From positions 1 to 46,351 of the forward strand of contig CACXIM010000024.1 in assembly GCA_902767725.1 (NCBI GenBank): DNA of 46,351 nt, in the 5' to 3' direction. Positions 41,483 to 46,351 of this stretch are shown here, one piece after another. The notes beneath the pieces are model-generated. The model worked only from the letters and a program-made list of their open reading frames with translations. It searched no databases and was not told the DNA's origin. The DNA comes from an uncultured Bacteroidia bacterium (GTDB lineage Bacteria; Bacteroidota; Bacteroidia; Bacteroidales; F082). Made by a program: the position numbers and the translations under genes. Numbering within the stretch: position 1 is the first letter of the stretch; every line of letters begins with the position of its first letter.

Positions 41483-42040
41483 CTAATAGGTAACAACGCC
41501 ACCATCAATTTTGAATCTTTTATCTTGATTTGGAACCGCCATATTTGCTGGAATTCCAGTATCTATTCCCGACACTTTTACCTTGGTTTTACCGAAAGCA
41601 TACGAATCTATTACCGGACGAGAAGCCGATTTGAAAGAAAGAGTCGATAACGAGAAACAGAAAATGAAGGCCTGCTTCCCAATGTGGAGAACGCTGGCGG
41701 GAATTGCGACAGACTTTAAGCCAGAACATTCTCGAAAAGCCTCTTCGCCTATTTCGATGATACCTTCAGGTAAAGTGACCGCAGTAATCTCACTGTTTTT
41801 GAAAGCGTATTTTCCAATGTGTGTCACGGAATAGGCGTTGCCGTCATATTCAACTTTTGCAGGAATGACGATTTTCCCAGAATAGATAGCGCTGTCCTGA
41901 GGACAGGACGTAACGGTTACATCCTTTAGATTTGGGTTGATTTTGTAATAGATACCGCCTTTTGCGAAATCACTTTGGCCGAACATGCTTGTTGCGACGA
42001 AGAGCAAACATACAAGCATAGAGATAATTCTTGTATTCAT
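41483..42040 (-). CDS. BspA-type leucine-rich repeat protein (short)
   Basis: 185 residues with signal peptide ending MFGQ. After a beta region (GGIYYKINPNLKDVTVTSC; GKIVIPAKVEYDGNAYSVTH) come LRR_5 units (HIGKYAFKNSEITAVTLPEG, IIEIGEEAFRECSGLKSVAI, HIGKQAFIFCFSLSTLSFKS). These are surface or secreted binding proteins. It lies 18 bases after a longer paralogue and looks like the last gene of the cluster. No sorting tail or lipobox is visible. Confidence 0.8.
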   Translation of the reverse strand: MNTRIISMLVCLLFVATSMFGQSDFAKGGIYYKINPNLKDVTVTSCPQDSAIYSGKIVIPAKVEYDGNAYSVTHIGKYAFKNSEITAVTLPEGIIEIGEEAFRECSGLKSVAIPASVLHIGKQAFIFCFSLSTLSFKSASRPVIDSYAFGKTKVKVSGIDTGIPANMAVPNQDKRFKIDGGVVTY

Positions 42041-42058
42041 AATAATTCACGTTTTAGG

Positions 42059-42805
42059 TTAGTAGACAACTGTATTTTTCCTTTTTTTCGGGTTCGAATT
42101 TCTGCTCGAACTATTGGTTCTCTTACTATGCGCCTTAAAATAAGGGGTCTTACTAAAAGCATAATCAGTGTATTTCATATTGCTATTTGCAATAGAAACC
42201 GTTTGCAGCTTCGAGCATCCGACAAACGCATCATCCTTGATGGATTCAACATTTGCAGGAATTTTGACGGAAACCAAAGCGGTGCAATTACTGAATGCGT
42301 TTTTTTCAATTTGCTTTACACCAGTTCCAAAGGTAACACTCGTCAGAGACGTACATCCTCTAAAGCATTGTCCGGTTATTTTTTCCACATTATTCGGAAT
42401 GATGATTTTGGCAAGTTTGGTACAATCCGAGAAAGCAAAACTCTCAATCGAAGTTACAGAATTGGGGAGGGTTATCGATTTTAAATTATTGCAACTGCTG
42501 AATGCACCAGTACCGATGAATTCGAGCGTGTTCGGTAATTTGATTGATTTCAGGCAATCGCAATGACCGAAAGCTCCAGCTTTGATGCCCACAACACTAT
42601 AAGTGTTTGAGTCCATTGTCGTCACTTGTTCCGGGATAACAATGTCGCCATAATAGTCAAATCCATCGATTTTAGCGACAACGACTTTTGTCTCATCCTG
42701 TACTTGATAGTTAATGCCTTCCACGATGAATTGATTTTGAGCCATAGATTCTTTGGCACAAAAACAGGAAAACAAGATTCCCATGATAATTAGTTTCTTT
42801 TTCAT
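42059..42805 (-). CDS. BspA-type leucine-rich repeat protein
   Basis: 248 residues. Signal peptide (MKKKLIIMGILFSCFCAKES region), then INYQVQDETKVVVAKIDGFD and at least five LRR_5 units, each with an AFxxCxxL pattern (GAFGHCDCLKSIKLPNTLEF, GAFSSCNNLKSITLPNSVTS, FAFSDCTKLAKIIIPNNVEK, CFRGCTSLTSVTFGTGVKQI, AFSNCTALVSVKIPANVESI). The C-terminus is basic. The 10-base gap before its ATG is preceded by a 29-base sequence also found before the 43602 gene. Confidence 0.82.
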   Translation of the reverse strand: MKKKLIIMGILFSCFCAKESMAQNQFIVEGINYQVQDETKVVVAKIDGFDYYGDIVIPEQVTTMDSNTYSVVGIKAGAFGHCDCLKSIKLPNTLEFIGTGAFSSCNNLKSITLPNSVTSIESFAFSDCTKLAKIIIPNNVEKITGQCFRGCTSLTSVTFGTGVKQIEKNAFSNCTALVSVKIPANVESIKDDAFVGCSKLQTVSIANSNMKYTDYAFSKTPYFKAHSKRTNSSSRNSNPKKRKNTVVY

Positions 42806-42813
42806 TTTCTAAA

Positions 42814-42842
42814 CCCTAATTCCGTGTCGGGCGCAACCTTTA
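42814..42842 (-). promoter_or_regulatory. Conserved 29-base leader, copy 1
   Basis: Minus-strand core GGTTGCGCCCGACACGGAAT ends 8 bases before the BspA gene ATG. The identical 29 bases occur at 43958-43986. Confidence 0.7.
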
Positions 42843-42919
42843 TTTATGATTAAAACAACCTTGCAAAAGATAAATTAATTCAATACTACTACAAATAGTG
42901 TCTCCATTTTTTCCAGAAT

Positions 42920-43216
42920 TCAATTGGCCAAGTTTTGGTACACCATATTGAATAGAAGCATGACTGCATCCACTACAAGTGCAATCAGTATCGCTTTTTT
43001 GCCGACAAGCCCCGTTAACTTCCAAAGGCATACCAACAACAAAGTAATTGCCAATGGCAACAAGGGTGGGAACATCTTCATGCTGTCCCAAACATGTCCT
43101 TGAAATAGTAAAGCAACCGCCCGTTGGCCTCCGCATACCGGGCACGAAACCCCAAATACCTGTTTGTAGAAACACGGCAGCATGTTGGCCAAAAGCCATT
43201 GGGCGGTTAGTATCAT
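42920..43216 (-). CDS. DUF2752 membrane protein
   Basis: 98 residues with the DUF2752 signature PVCGGQRA (FGVSCPVCGGQRAVALLFQG) and two membrane segments (FPPLLPLAITLLLVCLW; ILIALVVDAVMLLFNMVY). Function unknown. It starts 12 bases after the CCC-motif membrane protein, a pairing common in Bacteroidota. Confidence 0.85.
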   Translation of the reverse strand: MILTAQWLLANMLPCFYKQVFGVSCPVCGGQRAVALLFQGHVWDSMKMFPPLLPLAITLLLVCLWKLTGLVGKKAILIALVVDAVMLLFNMVYQNLAN

Positions 43217-43228
43217 AGCATTGGGTGA

Positions 43229-43573
43229 TTAGAAATCCAACAAATCTTCAAACAAGTCAGAGTCAAAGAGCAAAAATGATCCGCCCAAAAACAAGGCGGA
43301 GATAATGCCCCATATTATTGCAATGGCTCCCAAAATCACACCTATAATGGATAGGATGCGACCTGCATTCAACGCTCCAAAGTTAACATATTTCATCGGA
43401 TTCATTCGATACATCATCATAGGTTTCTTGGACAACGCCAAGCCAATAATGCCACAGATAAAGCCCACAAATACGCATCCAAATAGGATTGAACAGATGC
43501 CCAAAATGAGCACGGCAGTGGCATTCGGCAACTTTTCGAATTGTTGGTTGGTTGTCAGAGGTTGGTTTTCCAT
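43229..43573 (-). CDS. CCC-motif / DUF4190-like membrane protein
   Basis: 114 residues with two long membrane segments (TAVLILGICSILFGCVFVGF ICGII, and ILSIIGVILGAIAIIWGIIS) separated by a conserved-looking loop KKPMMMYRMNPMKYVNFGAL. Ends with acidic SDLFEDLLDF. Similar architecture to the C-terminal half of the zinc-ribbon protein at 17738-18391. It precedes DUF2752 in the same operon; function unknown. Confidence 0.8.
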   Translation of the reverse strand: MENQPLTTNQQFEKLPNATAVLILGICSILFGCVFVGFICGIIGLALSKKPMMMYRMNPMKYVNFGALNAGRILSIIGVILGAIAIIWGIISALFLGGSFLLFDSDLFEDLLDF

Positions 43574-43601
43574 AGCTTTTCTTTTTTAGGAGGTCTACTT
43601 T

Positions 43602-43949
43602 TTAATCCATCAAAGCTTTCGTCATCTTCTCAGTGATCTTGGCATAGCGCTTCAACTGGGCAGCAGACATGTCGTCTTCAGCGTCCTCCAGTTGTTCAGC
43701 AAGCTTCTGTGCCTTCTCTGCCAGTTTCACATACTCGCCCATGGCCGTCATGTCACCTTTCATTGCCTTTTTGTAAGTATTGATGTACTGGTCGACATAC
43801 TTCTCGTATTCGTCAAGAAGCTTGTCCCACTTGTCACCAACAAAAAACTCAGTGGCATCCTTGGCCGGCACCACATTGGCCGAAGCAGTGAAGTAGAATC
43901 CTCCCATCAGGAAAGCCATAACAGCAGCAGTCATAATTGTCTTTTTCAT
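43602..43949 (-). CDS. Small secreted helical protein (DUF6591-like)
   Basis: 115 residues with signal peptide (MKKTIMTAAVMAFLMGGFYFTASA). The mature part is entirely helical and charged (KWDKLLDEYEKYVDQYINTY, AEKAQKLAEQLEDAEDDMSA, YAKITEKMTKALMD), resembling the DUF6591 group of Bacteroidota. It follows the kinase gene by 107 bases and carries the shared 29-base leader. Function unknown. Confidence 0.75.
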   Translation of the reverse strand: MKKTIMTAAVMAFLMGGFYFTASANVVPAKDATEFFVGDKWDKLLDEYEKYVDQYINTYKKAMKGDMTAMGEYVKLAEKAQKLAEQLEDAEDDMSAAQLKRYAKITEKMTKALMD

Positions 43950-43957
43950 TTTATTAT

Positions 43958-43986
43958 CCCTAATTCCGTGTCGGGCGCAACCTTTA
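43958..43986 (-). promoter_or_regulatory. Conserved 29-base leader, copy 2
   Basis: Identical to 42814-42842 (core GGTTGCGCCCGACACGGAAT) and at the same distance (8 bases) from the ATG of the 43602 gene. Confidence 0.7.
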
Positions 43987-44056
43987 AATGTTTAACAGAA
44001 TGTTTACGGCTGCAAAATAAGATAATAAAAACGGAATCGGTTTGGTTCATGTTGGT

Positions 44057-45217
44057 TCACTTCACCTGAACCCGGTCGAACATCATAAAAGCAATCTGGT
44101 TATACTTGTCGTTGTGCACTTTTTCCCATGCACTTCTGAACTCATCGCTCGTCTTGCGGTCGTCAAGCAACGGCGATTGGATGTTTTGCAACAGAGAGCG
44201 GCATGTCAGCATCCTGTCATTGAAGTCATTGACGACATCAGAGTAGGCTTTCCCGCCATTCAAATCGTCGATGATAGGCTGATACATGCTGTCGATGATA
44301 TGCTCCGCCCTGTCGAGCAGCACCATGAACTCGTCGGAATAACCGTTGGAATTACGCTCCACGATGATGGTGTCAATCACATGCTGCACCTCGGTCCTGA
44401 CTATTTCTTTGGGTCGCAACAACAATGGGATAACTGCCAACGCCACACCTATCAATATCGGGAGTATCCAAAGCCAACGCGTATGCCGCTCAAAGGCTTT
44501 CTTCAAGGCTTCGGCATTGGCGTAGCGGCGCTCACGGTCGGGACGGGAACACTTGGCGGCGATGCGCTTGTAGCGGTGCGGGAAGATTTCCTTCAACAAC
44601 AATCCAAAAGCATAGATGTCGGTGCGACCATCTATCTTCACATCCGGATCCTTTTGCTCGGGAGCCATATACTTCAAGGTGCCGGCAGGCTGTTTCAACA
44701 CGGCATAGTCATCGGCATCGGAAAGACCGAAATCGATGATTTTCACATTATTGCCGTTTCTTGTCACCAAAATGTTGCTCGGCTTCAAGTCGCGGTGGAT
44801 GATTTGCTTGCCATGGATGTAAACGAGGGCGTCCACCAGCTGCTCCACCACCTTTTTGCGGACATTCACAGAGGGCTTTGCAGCAAGGAACTCATTCAAA
44901 GGCACACCGTCCACATACTCCATTACGATGCAAGGCCCAACCTCGGGATTCATCTCCTTGGCGAGCAGTTTCACGATGTTGGGATGGTCGAGTTGGGTGC
45001 CCAGTTCAAACTCTTTCTTCAACAACTCGATATAGGCCTGCTGGTCGCGATATTCGCGCTTCAACCCTTTCAAAATGAACCACTTGCCCTGCCTACGAAT
45101 CTTCACCACCTGGTTGAAGCCACGCGACGACGAGGACTCGTACACCGTCAAGGCTTCCGTCTCGGTGATGAAACTACCGTTGATGATTCCCGAAGTGCTA
45201 TCGTCGTCCATGGTCAC
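44057..45217 (-). CDS. Hanks-type Ser/Thr protein kinase with one membrane segment
   Basis: 386 residues. Kinase landmarks: WFILKGL (Lys 48), FELGTQLDHP with the C-helix Glu at 67, IIHRDLKPSNILV (138-149), KIIDFGLSD (DFG 160-162), APEQK and GRTDIYAFGLLLKEIF (195-210). The C-lobe is cut short before the membrane segment LWILPILIGVALAVIPLLL (about 247-265), and an outer domain of some 120 residues (DTIIVERNSNGYSDEFMVLL ...) follows. It probably senses an envelope signal through this domain. It is divergent from the 45504 gene and upstream of the small secreted and membrane proteins. Confidence 0.93.
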   Translation of the reverse strand: MTMDDDSTSGIINGSFITETEALTVYESSSSRGFNQVVKIRRQGKWFILKGLKREYRDQQAYIELLKKEFELGTQLDHPNIVKLLAKEMNPEVGPCIVMEYVDGVPLNEFLAAKPSVNVRKKVVEQLVDALVYIHGKQIIHRDLKPSNILVTRNGNNVKIIDFGLSDADDYAVLKQPAGTLKYMAPEQKDPDVKIDGRTDIYAFGLLLKEIFPHRYKRIAAKCSRPDRERRYANAEALKKAFERHTRWLWILPILIGVALAVIPLLLRPKEIVRTEVQHVIDTIIVERNSNGYSDEFMVLLDRAEHIIDSMYQPIIDDLNGGKAYSDVVNDFNDRMLTCRSLLQNIQSPLLDDRKTSDEFRSAWEKVHNDKYNQIAFMMFDRVQVK

Positions 45218-45228
45218 TTATTTTTTGG

Positions 45229-45236
45229 CAAAAGTA
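45229..45236 (-). promoter_or_regulatory. -7 box TACTTTTG for the kinase gene
   Basis: On the minus strand TACTTTTG lies 11 bases before the kinase ATG, giving a very short leader. Confidence 0.5.
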
Positions 45237-45297
45237 CGAAAACTATTATAAACCGTTTGGGCTTTTCTATAAACATCATTCGTCCATTGAAGTCAGA

Positions 45298-45423
45298 GAT
45301 TCCCAAGGGAATGGAAAGTTGGTACTAATTAGAACTGCGGCGACAGATAGAGTTTACATAGCAAATGAACTACTTGTCGCCGCATTGTACTCCACATGCC
45401 CACTCCATTCCCCTTGGGGAATC
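45298..45423. mobile_element. MITE-like nested inverted repeat, copy 2
   Basis: Outer arms 45298-45315 (GATTCCCAAGGGAATGGA) and 45403-45423 (CTCCATTCCCCTTGGGGAA and two more bases), inner arms GCGGCGAC (45337-45344) and GTCGCCGC (45376-45383). Same plan as 1976-2101. It lies between the kinase and the 45504 gene. Confidence 0.7.
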
Positions 45424-45503
45424 TCACATTTTAAAAAATGAACCAAAAAGAATTGCACAGTTTCAAAAAGAAGTCGCATTTTTGCAGCAGAAAACGAAAC
45501 GCC

Positions 45504-46067
45504 ATGCAGAAAACCTGTCCAGAAATCTCCGAACTCAAGCAGCAAATCGAGGAAAGTGTAGGTCGCAAGATGAAGACTTCCAATGACTTCACCTTTCTCA
45601 GCGGTGCCATTTGGGAACGCATACACGAAAACCTGAGCGCCTCAACACTGAAGCGGCTCTGGGGCTATGTGGACGGTCCCGACACCACCCGCAGTAGCAC
45701 GCTTGAAATCTTGTCAAAATTCTTGGGTTTCAAAGATTGGGACGGTTTCCTGGGGCATATCAGCCAAGGCAACGGCTCTGACCGCGTCACCAAGCAGCAT
45801 ATCAAAACGGACGACTTGAAGGTAGGCGACCATATCTCCGTGTCATGGAAACCCAATCGTCACTGCACATTCCGCTTCCTTGGCGAATACCGTTTCATCG
45901 TTGAGCAATCCGAAAACTCCAAACTGAAGGTGGGCAACACCTTCCGTTGTGCACTCTTCATCCTCGGTGAGCCACTTTACTTGAATGATCTAGTTCAGGG
46001 TAACGAGCCACCCGTGGCTTTTGTGGTTGGCAACAAAGATGGTTTGTGTGAATTGAAACAGCGATAA
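45504..46067 (+). CDS. Putative DNA-binding regulator divergent from the kinase
   Basis: Starting at ATG 45504 (MQKTCPEISELKQQIEESVG) the protein has 187 residues; an upstream ATG at 45438 is before the likely promoter (CATTTTTG near 45477). The N-terminal half has SASTLKRLWGYVDG and STLEILSKFLGFKDWDGFL, an HTH-like arrangement I associate with Bacteroidota proteins of unknown role beside Ser/Thr kinases. The C-terminal half is a small beta-rich domain (LKVGDHISVSWKPNRHCTFR, FRCALFILGEPLYLNDLVQG). Regulation of, or by, the kinase is a guess from the divergent layout. Confidence 0.65.
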   Translation: MQKTCPEISELKQQIEESVGRKMKTSNDFTFLSGAIWERIHENLSASTLKRLWGYVDGPDTTRSSTLEILSKFLGFKDWDGFLGHISQGNGSDRVTKQHIKTDDLKVGDHISVSWKPNRHCTFRFLGEYRFIVEQSENSKLKVGNTFRCALFILGEPLYLNDLVQGNEPPVAFVVGNKDGLCELKQR

Positions 46068-46085
46068 TCTCTTTCCAATAAAAAC

Positions 46086-46113
46086 AGTAGAGACGCGATA
46101 TCGCGTCTCTACT
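46086..46113. repeat. GTAGAGACG palindrome before infB end
   Basis: A perfect 28-base palindrome with half AGTAGAGACGCGAT, between the convergent 45504 gene and infB. Fourth locus of the family. Confidence 0.8.
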
Positions 46114-46134
46114 AAGTTTCTGCATTTAATCGGA

Positions 46135-46351
46135 TTACAACTTCCTCGCGACTTCCTTCTCAGTGTAACCCTCGATGATGTCGCCGACTTTAATGTCGTT
46201 GAAGTTCTCGATGTTCAAGCCGCAGTCCATACCGGCGCTGACTTCCTTGACATCGTCCTTGTAACGCTTCAAGGAGCCGAGCACACCCGTGTAGATTACA
46301 ATGCCATCGCGGATGACACGGACCTTAGTATTGCGGGTGACCTTGCCGTCC
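46135..46351 (-). CDS. infB: Translation initiation factor IF-2 (C-terminal end only)
   Basis: The last 71 residues are present, ending at TAA 46135. [40 protein letters not shown] and [20 protein letters not shown] are the conserved domain IV strands of IF-2 that bind the formyl-methionyl tRNA end. The rest of the gene lies beyond the window. Confidence 0.95.
   Translation of the reverse strand, partial: DGKVTRNTKVRVIRDGIVIYTGVLGSLKRYKDDVKEVSAGMDCGLNIENFNDIKVGDIIEGYTEKEVARKL

Overview
The window is a 46 kb piece of a Bacteroidota chromosome, most likely from an uncultured gut- or rumen-type member of the order Bacteroidales. Three things point there: the promoters carry the Bacteroidota -7 box TAnnTTTG; the gene order nadK / PorG-like barrel / uppS / bamA / two OmpH chaperones is typical of the phylum; and BspA-type leucine-rich, FISUMP-type and CCC-motif membrane proteins are present. 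Several dispersed palindromic repeat families are scattered between genes, so many intergenic gaps hold repeat debris.

Region 1 (1-7.0 kb): a minus-strand set with a DUF4956 membrane protein (cut by the window edge), a VTC-domain polyphosphate polymerase and a small secreted protein; a lipoprotein with carboxypeptidase-regulatory-like repeats; a MarR regulator; an alpha-oxoamine-synthase-type PLP enzyme facing a short-chain dehydrogenase (a possible sphingolipid or sulfonolipid pair); and a double VOC-domain protein. Region 2 (7.0-23.8 kb): core genes. These are the envelope block ompH, ompH, bamA, uppS, PorG-like; then nadK, rsgA, dprA, lepA, a zinc-ribbon membrane protein, rel, a Fur-family regulator, purA and an ATP-grasp protein.

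Region 3 (23.8-34.5 kb) is an accessory, defence-like stretch: a Fic protein with a C-terminal winged helix, a DUF262-HNH nuclease, an EcoRI-type adenine methyltransferase with a long structured leader, a transglutaminase lipoprotein, an AAA_14/DUF4143 ATPase, a remnant of a second one, and a PD-(D/E)XK nuclease. Part of it is clearly AT-richer than its surroundings. Region 4 (34.5-46.3 kb) carries a four-gene secreted/outer-membrane operon with two FISUMP paralogues, a candidate 6S-like RNA, another AAA_14/DUF4143 ATPase, and a surface/signalling set (two BspA-like proteins, DUF2752, CCC-motif protein, a small helical secreted protein and a Hanks-type Ser/Thr kinase). The end of infB closes the window.

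The most striking unexplained signals are regulatory. All three AAA_14/DUF4143 loci have their own 22-23 bp tandem repeats directly at the promoter, with a different sequence at each locus but the same geometry. The Fic gene is bracketed by three copies of the palindrome GTGGTAANNTTACCAC, which its own winged helix could read. Two genes in the kinase neighbourhood share an identical 29-base leader close to their start codons. lepA appears to have a near-leaderless promoter. Dispersed palindromes built on GTAGAGACG keep perfect symmetry although their centres differ from copy to copy.
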